Source of the DNA: Microbotryum silenes-acaulis
Lineage: Eukaryota > Basidiomycota > Microbotryomycetes > Microbotryales > Microbotryaceae
Length of the DNA stretch: 64,000 nucleotides
Assembly: GCA_003665825.1 (NCBI GenBank)
Contig: QPFY01000007.1
Location: forward strand, 1,302,001-1,366,000
Direction: 5' to 3'
Below the pieces are notes generated by a model. The model searched no databases. It saw nothing but the letters and a program-made list of their open reading frames with translations, and was not told the origin of the DNA. The position numbers were made by a program, and so were the translations under genes. Shown here one piece after another: positions 48,364 through 60,926 of this stretch (position 1 is the first letter of the stretch; each line of letters begins with the position of its first letter).

Positions 48364-50528
48364 CTTGGTTTGGTGAGCTCGTCGCGAGCCCGCAGTGATC
48401 GTCAACGAATGACGATGAGCTCTTGCTGCAAGCCAACTGCGTCGTTCAGGGACGATAGACCGAAGAGAATGTTGCCATTAGTCGGAGGATCTTATCGTGA
48501 CCAAAAACAAAACGCGTGTTGTAGCCAAGGGTGAAACGCCGCCGGCGTGAGTTGAGGTCGAATCCAAGCGAGACGTTGTACGCGAGAAACAACGACGATA
48601 GCCGTCGCCCCCCCCCCCCCCCCCCCCGTCCCAAAGGGCTCAAAACTGGCGCAGCGGCCTGCAGCGGCAAGGCATCGGCGGCTGGGCTTGTCGCAGATGC
48701 GCGCCGGCGAGCTGCCGCGGTGCGCGCCGTGGGGCGTTTCTCTTAGGGCCGACGAGGGGTGGGGGAACAGCCGACTAGCAGCGCAAAATGAGCTGCTGCA
48801 TTCGGCGGGGGGGTGCACGGCCTCGGGGCCAGCCACACCACGACGCATCACCCAAACAAAAAAGAACAAAACAATAACCCCAACCTCAAGCCAGATTCCG
48901 ACCGACAGAAGGGCAAGCAGCATCACAAACCCTTGGTTCGCGCGCATTCGCCACGGAAAGCAACGAGATGGATCGAAGGCGAATGGGAGCCCAAGATGCA
49001 GCGCAGAAATTTGCCGACAATTGCCGAGCAAAGACCCAACGTAAAACGCCGACAAAGAAGAGTAAAGCCACTACAACTGACCTTGGAGATCTTCGACGTC
49101 GTGTACAGCTGGGTGGTGTAGCTGTGTTGATGATCTCGAGTCGCTGCTGCGGACAGGTCGAGCGAACAGCAGTGCTGGTGACGTCGATGCTGACGTCGCC
49201 GCTCGAGCTCGGACGCCGGTGCCGTTGATCGATTCGGCAGACACCCGAGTTCGTAGAATCGAGGCGGAGAGCAACAGAGATGGATGGACGAACCGAGTTC
49301 GAGTTTTTGCAGAAAGTCGACGAGACGACGTGTCAGGTGCACGTCGAAACGAGTATCGGAAGCAGCGGCAAAGAGTCAGGAAGTAAGAGACGATTTGGAA
49401 AAGATGCAAGTTGACAGGGCAAAAGCCAGAGTCGAACGGGAAGATGCACCACACCAATCGGAGATCGAGGGGAAACTCCACTTCGATAATGCCCGGGCGT
49501 ACTACGTACGCAGAGTGGCCGGCTGCTCAGGGGGAATGAGGGCCGCTAAAAAGGAAGGAGAAGAGCGAGTTATGCAGTGGCACAGACTGGTACACCAATC
49601 GCTCAGCCCTGAAATGTGGCTCGTAGACCGGCAGAAGATTTTGTTGATTTTTTTTTTTGTCAAAAAAAGTATGTCTGGCCAAGTATAGAAATAACTCCCA
49701 GCGGACGGTGAAAAAGGGGGCGCAAGCCGGAGGTGGGGGAGCAGGTACGACTTACCCTGCTTAACCCAGTAGTAGGCCCATGTACCTTTTGCTCAACAAA
49801 ACAGTGGGAAGCTACTGCAGGTCATGTGGCGTACCGCGGCATCTCTGCCTAATTAATAAAGAGGCGCCCTCGACCGGACGAGGAGGAAGGGAGGAAAATT
49901 CGCAATTCGCCTTCGGCGCGCGACTGATCGATGGGATTTGTGGGGAAGGAAGACCAAGGTGCTTATCGCGATCCGCTGCCCTGGGAATCAATGCGGGGGA
50001 CGATCGGGGTAAACGTTTGTCTCTAGCTCGTTGTAGGGAACCTTCTTTCATTTTTTCCACTTCCTTCGGTTTCAGACACCGTGTACGGCTGCTGTTGCCG
50101 TATCTTGGGCAGACATTCCGGAGGACGAGCACATCCTTGCCTTTATTGCCTGGCTAGCTTGACGCTAGAAGTGCCGGCGCGGCTGGCGTCGGCGTTGGAC
50201 TCGATCAGGACAACTTCTCTTAATCTGACCGCGAATAGTACGCAGACTCGCAGAGGCGAGGTACCTAACTCAAGGCAGTCGCTGACACACTCTCATTGTA
50301 GTGGGGGCGTGGGCCCCACTTTTGATGTTTCTGCCAACGTCGCGGCGCCTCATTAATTTCCCCGCTTGGACTTGCCTAGCTTTGAAACCCGTGGCTAAAA
50401 TGATGTCTCTGGCGCGGCCGAGCTGATCTTGCTGATCTTCCCTAAAGTCGGTGTCGTATAGAACGAAAACTCTCGTCTCGGAAAGCCCTATCTCTGCCGT
50501 AATTTGGGCTTGAGCTCAACCTACGGAT
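48364..50528. other. Two-kilobase divergent intergenic region with a 20-bp C-run
   Basis: Separates the start codons of the R1-finger gene and the AhpD-like gene and must hold both promoters. A 20-bp poly-C tract (48608-48627) and a T-run near 49650 are the only simple features. ORFs here lack recognisable motifs. Confidence 0.45.
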
Positions 50529-51858
50529 ATGCCGCCCATCAAGTTGTCTCAGTCGCTCAAGGCGTTGATCGGCTCGAGTGCTGCTAGGGGTGCACCGTTG
50601 CCGGCCCCCTCGACGGCTTCGCTGGATCGCTTATTCGCGGGGTTGAGGTCGAGTGCGAAGGGGAAGGGCGTAGGATCCAACACGTGGTTGACATTGTCGG
50701 TCAGTCGTACCGTTCTGGCTTCGATATGGAGAACACGGGGGTACTCATCGATACCCAGGATGTCCTTTCGCTGCATACAGTCAGCGACACTGGCCACGCT
50801 CAACTCACCGGACTCGCTCAAGCACCTCTACACCTTCGCAACCAAGGACGCGACCGAGGATGATCAAGTCAGGACAGCTGCTGTGGGTCGCATCATCCCC
50901 GTTCGTGCTACAGACTACATCGTGTCGTGAGCTGACTCCCAAGGCTACCACGGGTGGAACATCAGTTGATGAGGGAGGTCGGACTCAAGTGCATCAGGTG
51001 AGCGAGCACTAGAGTGGCCTTTTGGTGCCTTCCTTATTCGCTCACCTTTTGATGTGTACTCTGGTGTTCCCTTCAGTTTCAACGGGATACCACGCGTGCG
51101 TTCCACACCCATTTTCTCGGATCATCCCGGGGCAGGCCGGATGCGCTCGGACAAGATGTCCTCTGCCCGCTTCACCCCCGACCAAGTTGTGCTGTGCTCA
51201 CTTGCTATCCATTTCTTTTCCAGTCGATCAACAACCTGGCTGCACTTCGTTCCGCCGTTCCGGTGCCGATCCAAGAACGTCTCGGCACGACCCCCACTCG
51301 GTGCGTCAAGGATTCTCGCAAGCAAGCTCATCAACTTGACCGATCTCACACACTGACGAAACCTATGCATGCATACACAGTGAGCCCAAGGACCCCTCGA
51401 CTGTCTCATCCCGCGCCAACGCCCTCTGGAACTCGATCTACGACCCCCAATCCACAAAACTACTTTCGATCCTCTCGGCCTCGCATCCCGACCTCCCCGT
51501 CCACATCCTCAATTCCCATTACGGCGCGTTACTCGCCGATCCTCCTATCCAGTCTTCTTCCCCGGGCGAAAGCACCTCCACAGTCGGTCGCATCTTGACT
51601 TCTTTGATCGCCATCTCGTGTCTCCGAGCTCAGGGGGGTGTTGAACCCCAAGTGATTTCGCATGTCTTTGGGTTGAGGAAAGCTTCGTTCGAGGAGGAGG
51701 CGAAGAAGGAATTAGGGGAAGGTGGGGAGTGGTTGACGAGCGAGGATGGGGCACAGTGGTGTATTGATTGGGTGGATAGAATCGTTGATCAGGTCACGAG
51801 AGGGGAGGGGCCGACTTTTGCGACGAGGCCGCAGGGAGAGTTGAAGGCCAAATTGTAG
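50529..51858 (+). CDS. AhpD-like/carboxymuconolactone-decarboxylase-fold protein
   Basis: Six exons: 50529-50699, 50781-50882, 50966-50997, 51077-51095, 51224-51300 and 51381-51858, for 292 residues. The pattern DQVRTAALMREVGLKCISFN, GIPRSINNLAALRSAVP, then NALWNSIYDPQSTKLLSILS and HVFGLRKAS resembles fungal AhpD-like proteins. Two exons are only 32 and 19 nt. No CxxC redox pair is seen, so peroxidase activity is unlikely. The biological role is unknown to me. Confidence 0.6.
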
Positions 51859-52024
51859 AGAGCTTGCGCGATTGTAGCGCTAGTGCACTTAGCATCTCAT
51901 TTGTTGATAATGAAAGCGATCCGAGTATGTTTTAGATACCCTGAAAATGTGAAGGAGGCTTGTCTCTCGTAAAGTCATTCCGAGCGAAGGCGAATCTGCG
52001 GAGCATCTGGCAAGAACTATGTTT

Positions 52025-53425
52025 TCATTCCGTCGCCCCAGCCACTCTTACAGCAGCATGATACAATGCCGTCTGATACCCCGCCGTATACCAAGCCCAC
52101 AGCGCACTCTGCAACAAGCCTTGCTCGCTCTCATCCTCCCCCTCGACTTCGGCCTCTTCCTCGCATGGGCCTCTCCGAAGTTGTCGAACTTTTCTTTGGC
52201 GTGCGGCTTCGAGCCTTTCGGCTCGGACTGAGGTGATGGTTTCGGGGTCCAGAGGGACGATCGGGGGTGGGGAAGGGAAGGTTGTGGGGCTTCTTGATGG
52301 ATGGGTTTGCTTCTTCGGTAAGAGGGATGAGGTGAAGGGTGAGGGCTCGGTGAGATTAGGGAGAAAGGATGACGCTGCGTTGGACAGGGAGGAAGAGGAA
52401 GGTAGACATGGTCCGGCTGCAGTAGAAAAAGTTTTTGTTCGTGTCGAATCCCGAGTGAGTGTTGATGATGGATGTGTTGATGGCCCCGTCGGTTCCACGT
52501 CCATCTCGAGCTCCATAGCTTGTTCCGCTACCTCGACCTCCTCGTCTTCCTCAGCTTCCTTAGCTTCCACAGATGCATCTCTCTGGAAATCCGGCGACTG
52601 TGGTGTCCAGCTCGGCTCGTCGTGACTCCCGTCTCGAGAACCGAGTCGTCTCCTCTTACCCCCACCCCCCAGGGCCTCAGCTCCGATAAAAGGTGAAATG
52701 CCCTCTTCTTGTGTCGCATGTTGAGCGGCCAACCGATCCCTCCTCGCGCGTTTCTTGGCGTTCCTTTTTTGGCTTGCCGACATGTTGTGGTACGAGGGTG
52801 GACCGCCGTTCATGTTGGTAGTGGTGGTCGTGCTCGTGGAGAATACGGAGGGGGATCGACCGGTGGTTGAGCTCGTGCCGACGAGAGGGAGGGGGCCGTA
52901 CCATCTGTTGAGCGGGAGGTATTGTTTAGTGCATGTTGTTTATGGTGAGATGGATGGATAGTGTTCTCACAGTGGTGCAGCGAGATGCTTGGCCCGCTTG
53001 GATCGAGGGGCTTCGGTCGAGGGAAGGAAAGAGGAAGGATGAAGGAACTGTGGGAGGCTCAGGAGGGTCTAAGTGAAGTTAGCGTACGCAGGAGTTCAGT
53101 ATAGGCAAATTAAATCCACCTTGTAGTCGGACAGGGCGGACGTCCAACACCTCATCAACGAGGTATGATCGTAATAGACCGAGGCGTCCACATCCGAAAC
53201 AGGTTTGACGGGTCGTGCATGAGGTTCCGGGATGACATCTGCTTCTTCCTCGTAGTATTCCTCCTCGCCGTGCCCCTGCTCGTAGTCTTGCTCGTCGTAC
53301 TCAGTGTTATGGCCACCGTCCTCGTTCGCGGTCGCGCCGTTCGTGTGCGAGGTTCCGGCTGAATCGAATTGCTGTTCGTCATCGTCATCGTCGTACTCAT
53401 CCCGTGCGATATAAACCGAAGTCAT
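52025..53425 (-). CDS. smn1: SMN (survival motor neuron) homologue
   Basis: Three exons: 53120-53425, 52971-53068 and 52025-52904, for 427 residues. Two SMN signatures lie at the two ends. Near residues 82-102, SVYYDHTSLMRCWTSALSDY resembles the Gemin2-binding helix, whose pattern is Asp-(x)-T/S-L-L/M with W/Y and A/S-L. At the C-terminus, LLQSALWAWYTAGYQTALYH resembles the YG-box oligomerisation helix (W-Y-x3-Y-x-T-x2-Y). No Tudor domain is seen between them; fission yeast Smn1 also lacks one. The middle is a long charged, Ser/Pro-rich linker with basic stretches. SMN assembles Sm rings on spliceosomal snRNAs, in keeping with this intron-rich genome. Its 3' end faces the AhpD-like gene 166 bp away. 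Confidence 0.78.
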
Positions 53426-53792
53426 CGTCGGATATTCGAGAGTCCAAGAAGGTGAATGAAAGCGAGTGTCCCAGTGCGGATACGCAGGCTCAAGCGGAGC
53501 GGTCGAGTCGTGACTTCGCACGGGAGAGGAGAGGCACACGCGCCCCACTCGTGAGGTCACCACGTTTCAATTGCCGATTAGCAGCGACGCTGGCCGGCCC
53601 ACTACTGGCCAACTTCCCCACCTTGCGGACTAATGGCGCGCGAGCTCGATCTGCTTCTCCCTCTGCCTCTCCCACATTCATTTCCCTCGCTGAGCGGGCG
53701 TGGGGCATCGCTCGCGTCGACGTCCATCCATTACGGACACTGCGGGGACTCTGCTCTCTCTGCGTCTCTGCTCGCGTGCGTCGAGCCCAAGG
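53426..53792. promoter_or_regulatory. Divergent promoter between smn1 and the zinc-cluster regulator
   Basis: Only 367 bp separate the two start codons, so the promoters must be compact or shared. The smn1 frame remains open upstream to 53563, so its start may be earlier. Confidence 0.45.
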
Positions 53793-56700
53793 ATGAACAA
53801 CACGGATGAGCTCGTCAGGCCCTTCCAATGCCCCGTAAGCTATCATCATCTACACCTCCACCCCTTCATTCGTCCAGTCCGTCACATCCCTTCCCTTCCC
53901 CCGCGCGGCGGCGGCGTTTGTTTTTCAACCAGCCCAATGTGGCGCTCAGCCTCGGGCGGGCGGGTTTTTTTCTGCCTTGGTTTTTGAAACCCCCGCTGAT
54001 TGAGTCCTTACGTTTTTACTATTCCTCAATTCGCGCGATGTGGTGGTGGGGGTTAATCGACCATTTGTGCGGATGGTGCATGTGATGCGGATGCGGATCC
54101 GTGTGGGGCGATGGGGGCGATGTATTAGGAATGTGGGAGTCGATACACGCGACAAGTGAGTTGAGAGGAAGCGTTCTACTGGGGTTGTGGAAGCTGGTAT
54201 GGCCGAGTCGATGCAGGACGTGGGCCAGGTTCGAGTTTTGTTGGCGGTCGTTGCGACGGCGGAATGCGAGGCGAGGGCGGAGGGCGTGTGGTGCCCGCCG
54301 AAAGGTGGGGCGGCGTTGCCAGGAGGGCGCGGCGGGTGGGGCGGGCGAACGAGCGAACGAGGAAGGCGACCTGATGACGCCGATCCGCAGTGTCGAGGCA
54401 TCGAGCGACTTGAGTTGACCTGTTTAGCTATGCCCTCTTCTCCAGGAACATCTGTCGAGGCATCAACAGGCGAGGCATTCGTGAGTCTGTTCACCGCGTC
54501 ATGCGGCACGGGGGAAGCTGGGAGGGGGGGTGTCATGTCCGCCGCCTCCCCACCCTGAGCCCCACCCTCTGCAGCACTACCACATCGCTGACACTCGACC
54601 TGCCACGGCTGTGTCCTCTTCACTCTGTGCAGCACGGTCAAGGACTTTGTCTGCACCGTTTGCAACAAGGGCTTCGCCAGGAGGTGCGTCCGCCCGCTTC
54701 GACGCGCTGTGGCTTTCCAGATCGCTGCCCGCCCCGCACAACCTCCCCTTGGAAACACCTTGGAAACGCGCGCGCTCTCTCTCAGTGATCAAACGTTACT
54801 GCGAGCGCGAAGAGCTGTTCACTGCATCTCATACGCTTCGAAATCATCACTCCCCCGTTCGTGCTGGCTGATATGCTCGCCCTCTCAAATACAGGGACAT
54901 TCTGAGGCGGCATGAGCTGGGACACGCCAAAGCGCCCGGAACCTCGGGGAGCAAAGCATCCGATTCAAGATCGTCCTCGCCCAAGCCCACCAAATCACGG
55001 GGATCGACGCCTAACCCGACCGGTGGACCTTCTTCGGCGAATAATGCTCCCATCGGAAGCTCGTTGTCCTCGTCTGGGTCGAGGAACAAGCGCGAGTCCG
55101 TGCCTTCGGCCAAGAAGAGGGCCGCCGCGCAGTCCGAGTTGGAGGACGAGATGGCCCCTTTCTCGTCCGGTGGGCAGTCGGGGACGCAGAATTCCCCGCA
55201 GAAAAAGTTTCAGAGGGTCATGAGGGTCTGCGACGGGTGTACCCGGATGAGGTTAGTGACGCGAGTCGGTCAGAACGGCTTTGTCTCCGAAGGTGAGGCT
55301 CATCCGGCATCTTGGTCTCCTTTACTCCCCTCCACAGGACTCGTTGCGACGGAGGCGATCCCTGCATCAAATGCCGAAGGGCCGATACGCTTTGCACCTA
55401 CGGTCGGGACAAGAGTGGCTCGGATCCACCCAGCCGCGCTTCGCCCGAGTCGGACCTGCTCTCGGAGGAAGACACGGGCTCCGATCTCAGTAGCAACCAA
55501 TGCGACGACGACGACGACGACTACGACGACCATCTCCCCGAGCTTGTCGGTTCGCCCCAGCATGCGCGCAGCTCGTTGAGCGTCCTCACGGGAGCTGCTT
55601 CGGTCGGATCCCCACACCACGATGGAAGTTGGTCCGCGTCCTCGACGATCGCCCAGCCCGCGACGTCGCAACCGCCGACGCCTCACTCGTTCGGTTCTCC
55701 TTACTCGGTCCCGATCCGACCTCCCTCGGCTCATCAATCCCACCATGGTGCTCTTCCTCCTTCGTCGTTCCAGCAAGCTCCTTCTCCTCTTGGCTTTGGG
55801 GCGCCGCATGCGACGGCGCACTACTACTCTCGACCCCCCGATTCGTTCCTCCATCGCCCTCAAGCGGGTCACTACTACGGCACCGCCACAACTCCGGTTG
55901 GAGTCGGAAGCGGACCCTCGTCTCCCTATCTCTCGCATTTCCCTTCGAACGTGTCTGGCGCGGGACAACAATCTGACCCCGCGTCTGCGCCTTCCTCGCC
56001 TGCTCCGTCGGCGTCGCCTTTCGATACGGCTGCGTATGGTCGGGTTTCGACGAGCAACGTCAACGGTGGCAGTGGGTTGCTCGGCAGCGACCCTGCGGGC
56101 AACGCCGATTTTTCGGACCTCATTACCGGGCCCAGTGCCGAGACCGAGATCAACTGGGACGTGCTCAACGCGTCCCCTTTGATGGCGGATGCCGCGGACT
56201 TGACCGGTCCCAACCACGAGTCGTATTCCGACATCCGCAGTAGTGGCGACGGCGCCAACGAAATTCACGGTGGGTCGACGAGATCGATCGGTTCGCCGGG
56301 GACAGTCGAGCTCGAGGCTCGATTGTTGGGCCACAGCCTCCAACCTCAGCATTCCAACATGAGGGAGGCGCAGTCCGATAACCTCTTGCCAGTCGTTGCT
56401 TTGCCGTTCGATGAACCCGAGGACCATGATGCGTCCATCAACGGTGGTGATACGGGGGCGACGCAGACGAACGAGTCGACGCCGGGTAGCGCTTCGAGTG
56501 GTGCCTTCCATTCGGGCCTCAACTCGGCTGCGGCGGAGACGTTGTTGCAACTCGCTTCGCATACGCCGAGACAATCGCCCGAGCCGGAGTTGAGGTTCGG
56601 TCCTCTAGCTTCCACTTCGTCGATGGTGGCGGGGACACTGTTGTCGAACCTCCGGGGGACACCGCCCCCGCAAGCTCCCTCGGCTTTGGAAGAAGAGACG

Positions 56701-58693
56701 CGGTCATCCCATCTCGCGCACTCATCGAATGATCCGTGGCCTCTGAGCTATCGACCCGTGCAAGCGACCGAGGACCTACTGCCTGCCGCGGCACGAGGGA
56801 CGGGTTATCGCTCGCGGGCGGCCTCCCCTCGACTTGGTGCTGCGACCGTCGCGGGCCGTCCCGCACCGAGTTCGATCGTTCCCCCTCTCACGGCGGCGAC
56901 GCGTGCCCGAGTGATCGCCAAAGTTCGGTCCATCGGTTCGCAAGAGCGCTTCGTCCCTCGCTTGGAACTACTCGACCTCTTTCTCCAATACTACTTCACC
57001 CACTTCCAATCAACACTCCCGATCCTGCATCGCCCGACCTTTGATCCCAACACGTGCCCTTCGTTCCTCTTGCTCGCTGTCGCTTCGATCGGGGCCCGCT
57101 ACGCCCACGAGAGGTTGCTCGGCGCCGATGTCTGGGCCCAGGCATTGTTAGAGACCGCGAGGAGGATGGTCCAGGTCGTTGAGGATGCCGATAATCGCAT
57201 GTTGCAGACCGTGGCTTGGCAGCAGAGCCTGTTGATCATTCTCATGTCGGGTTATGTCAGTGGGAACAAGCGGGATCTGGAGAGGACACAGGGTGAGTAG
57301 CGGCGGGCTGGCTGTTTTGGTGCATCTGTTCATGTGTTGACGTGTCATGCTTGGCAGGTTCGGGATCGATGCCCATCACCTACGCACGTCGACAGGGTTG
57401 GTTCAAAGAACCCCACGTTGACGACTCGCACGAACGCTCCTTTTCGCTCGAAGAGCGGTGGAAGCGGTGGCGCGACCGCGAGGAGGTCAAGCGGTTGGGC
57501 TTTGGGGCCTTGATCTTTGACTCGATGGGTACCGCGATGTGGGGGAGGGAGCACTCGAGCTTGTTCGTCGATGCGGTCAAGACGAGTCTGCCGTGTCGCG
57601 ACGTACTTTGGGTGAGTGGGCGCTAACTTTGTGATCCCATGGCACTGTGAGCGACGTTGACGAATAGTGCTATACCGCTTACAGGAGGCCAAGACTGCTA
57701 TCGAGTGGCAAGCGTTGTTCCGAAGCTCTTCGGTGCCCCCAAGGTCCATCGACACCCTCGAAGCGATCAAGCTCGTCTCGACGCGGTCGACACACTCTGA
57801 TGACTCCTTGTTCGCCTTCTCCAAGGACACGTTCGCGATGCAAGTCGTCTTGTCGATACTGAATTCCCTGGAGTGGTCTACGCAACATCACCACTACCTC
57901 ATGGCAATGTTCTTGCCCGAAGCGTCGACGTCGCTAGCTCAGTCGAGTGAAGGTGCGATGGCTTCGATCGAGGCGGGGATGGACTTTGTCCAGTATCGAG
58001 TGGTATTGGGGTCGAGAGCAGCTGGCTCGGGTAAAGGACCGATGACGGATTCGACTTTGACGCTCATGTTGCACCTGATGGCGATGAGTCAGCGGTTGCC
58101 TCTCAGGGTCCTGCACGTAAGTGGTCGTCGTATCGCTGGAGCCTTTCCATTCCGAGTGCTGATTTGAGCACCCCGCTACCATTCGCCAACAGCTGCTGGC
58201 CCGTTCAGGGGCGTCACGACCGTCACCCGAGATCTTTGAAGCGGTCAACATGTGGTTCAACGCTTCGCGCGGCCAGGTCTCTCGCTTGACCGCCTACCAT
58301 GCCGGCCAACTCTTTGCTCTCCAGTCGCCGAACGATTCGCCCTGGGAACCGTTCGCCCTCTTCTATGCCGCTTTGACGCTCGTCGCTTTCATCCGCGAAG
58401 CGCGCGAGGCGCTTTATCAATCCGGTCGGAGTCTTGAGTCATGCCACGCATTCGTCTTGGACAAGATCAGAGATCGCGATGATAGCGAACTGCAGCAATG
58501 GATCTACGGCGGCGACGATGTCGATGCTTTCGTACCTCACCTCAACGCTATCGGGCACGGTAGTCTGTTGGAAGCGGATGCGGTCGACAAGGTGCTGCGG
58601 ATGGCCGGTGCGGCGTTGGGGGCGTTGAAGGTGTACAAGGTCGGCGAACTTCTGGGTAAGACGCTGATCGAGCTGGCGAAGGAACAGCCCTGA
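53793..58693 (+). CDS. Transcription factor combining C2H2 fingers and a Zn2Cys6 cluster
   Basis: Exons seen: 53793-53834, 54446-54480, 54633-54683, 54895-55251, 55338-57292, 57358-57611, 57685-58116 and 58193-58693, about 1208 residues. A first C2H2 finger is split (RPFQCP, then EHLSRHQQARH). A second is complete: VCTVCNKGFARRDILRRHEL followed by GH. The binuclear cluster reads CDGCTRMRTRC then CIKCRRADTLC, spacing CX2CX6CX5CX2CX6C, and is interrupted by an intron. After about 500 Ser-rich residues comes a fungal transcription-factor middle region (LLDLFLQYYFTHFQSTLPIL then HRPTFDP). A small exon carrying the second cysteine of the first finger should lie between 53834 and 54446 and was not found. 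Confidence 0.88.
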
Positions 58694-59995
58694 AGGTCAG
58701 CGGCAAGCATCGTACCCGAAGGAATCGAGAATCCCTCCTTCCGAGATCGTGTCGAAATGTATGAGTTGGACGGGTCGATTGTCGAGCAGTGATTAGCGTG
58801 TTGTGTTTGTGTGGTGTAGAGTGCTCGCCCTTCCCTTCCTGCCATTGTTGAGCCGCGTCTATCGTAACCGTGTTCTGGTTCGCCTATTAGACGTAGCTTT
58901 TACAAGTTGTTTCCATTATCATGATCTGATCACTGTGTTGCTTTGAACTCTTTGCTACGATCATGGGTACGTCTGCGCGCACAACGCCGCAGCACTGGCT
59001 CCGTAAAGCGGAGAATGTAGGCCAGGACACACTTCGCCCCTTCTCTGCAACCAGCGTAAAATACCCAGTGTCAATCTTCCAAACTAGGGTCTTGGAACAT
59101 CATCGTCGCGGCCCCGCACACAGTCCTACCGGGTGTGCCACACCGGCCGGTCCCGAGCGCCCTCCGTGAGCCCTTTTCTGAAAGATCATGTGGATCAAGT
59201 GAGCCAGGAGCAGAATGGGCACAAACAAAGACTCTCAACCCATACCAATTGGACCAACAATACTTGCACGGGAGGTGAAGCGTTCATGGTGTGTGTGGCA
59301 TCAACCTCGGCGAGCACGGAAACTTCTGATCGCTGGGGCATGTCACCATGTGGCGCCTCTCAGCACGACCACCGCCGTTTTGGTATTCTTGAGCTGGAGG
59401 AGTCCGGATTCGCGAACACTACATTCGATACAGCGCAAAGACGTTCCGTCACGTATTGCCGATTCGAAATGGTTTTGGGGACCACGTTTGAGAAAGACGA
59501 CCAGCTTCTCTGCGCAGCCATATCCCGATTGCGTACCTGATCATTTGAGACCGTGTGGAGATTTAAGTCATATGATGCAAGATGAAGATCTGCTCTCTCA
59601 CTTTCAGCAGAAGCGGGATCGCCTGCGCGTGGTGATCGCTCTGTGGATGCCGCCTAGTAACACGAATGACGGCTGTCAGTTCTTACGGCAACGTGCTATC
59701 ACCGTGGAAAAGAATAATTGTGCAAGAGCTATTTGCTCGTCCGATGACAGTAGACGTCGCCGGGCACGCTTTGCCTCATGCGCGCACAGTCCACGTCCAG
59801 AGTTCAGGGGCCTCCTAAATTCTGAGACTCAGGAGGGCTGGAACCTGCACAGCCGACGCACGACGAGCGAGTCGGGTCCTCCCGTCTCAGCCTGTCAAGC
59901 GCGTTGATCCATTGCCACTTGACGTCCTCTACATCACATCTGATTTAAACGCCCCACTTACCCGAATTCACTCTCACAACCCCCACACAACCAAG
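58694..59995. other. Intergenic region between the zinc-cluster regulator and the small secreted-peptide gene
   Basis: A 230-codon plus-strand ORF (59215-59907) has no recognisable domain and is treated as chance. Nothing else is supported. Confidence 0.45.
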
Positions 59996-60269
59996 ATGCG
60001 TTCTTTCTTCGTCATCGTCGCGGTGGTCTGCACGGTCGGTTCGGCTTTGTGAGTCATGCCTCCGTGCGCGCGTATTCCACGTTGCGCTCTCGAGACTTCG
60101 CCACAGTGCGACGACGATACTTATTCTCAACACCGCGTTTTCACTCCCAAACGCCAGGGCAACCTCAGCGACCCCCACCCAGCCTACCGGCTTCAAGAAG
60201 CTCCGTCGTAGTCCCGACGCCGAGGAGGTCCAACTTGAAGCCGGGGAACGCCTTCACAACAACTGGTGA
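59996..60269 (+). CDS. Small secreted peptide candidate (54 residues)
   Basis: Two exons, 59996-60048 and 60158-60269, joined across a 109-bp intron with good GTGAGT and CCAG sites. The product starts MRSFFVIVAVVCTVGSALAT, a clear signal peptide with a likely cleavage after Ala-Leu-Ala. The mature part is about 35 residues and contains GFKKLRRSPDAEE, with dibasic sites suitable for Kex2-like processing. It has no cysteines after the signal. It could be a peptide pheromone-like or effector-like molecule, or a fragment of a longer gene. No family was recognised. Confidence 0.5.
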
Positions 60270-60926
60270 ACGCTCCGCTCGACCAGGGCACAAGCGCCAC
60301 AAGTCGCTTCGTCGTCCCAAGCCACTTTTTTGACCGAATATGTCAAGACCCATCCTTTCTCTTTGTCCGCCTTTTACAAATTCATTTCACCCTCGGCTCT
60401 ATCGTCTTTGGAACGAACGGTCGAAAGCGCACGCCTCGCTCCAGCCACGATCGACACTCCTTCCCATCTTTCAGTCTCTGCTTCACTTGGTTACAAAGTC
60501 CTGCAATCACACTTTCGTTTTTCTTCTCTTAATACCAGTGACAGTCCGAAAAATGGAACCTATACCTCCCTCTCTCTCTCTCTCTCTAACGGGGAGAACG
60601 TCGCGTTCATTTTCTTCTTCCCACCCCATCTATTGCATCCCATCAAACCCTAGTGATTACACATAAGAGAGAGAGGGGGCAACGCAAATGCCCGTCGAAC
60701 AAAAGAGGAAAGGGTGATCAAAGAGAGAGATGGAAAGAAAAAGCACTCAGGTGTGGGGACCCCGAAAGAGAGAGAGGAGGGAGAGAGGAAGACACAAATA
60801 GAGGGGGGGGGAAAGGGAGATGTGTTCTTCGGGTTTCGTAAGAACGAAGTGAATCGCACGAATTAGGAAGGGAACACACGTCTTGCCTTGCGTCCGACTC
60901 CGCCTTGGGTGGTTGGTAGAAGGGGT
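60270..60926. other. Spacer with CT and GA microsatellites
   Basis: A (CT)n run at about 60569-60588 and purine-rich GAGA stretches at 60665-60790 lie in the presumed 3' UTR of the minus-strand PAB1 gene. There they would read as pyrimidine-rich sequence. No gene. Confidence 0.6.

Noticed and set aside
59215..59907. Plus-strand ORF of 230 codons
   Set aside because: Arg/Ser/Cys-rich translation without motifs, typical of a non-coding frame.
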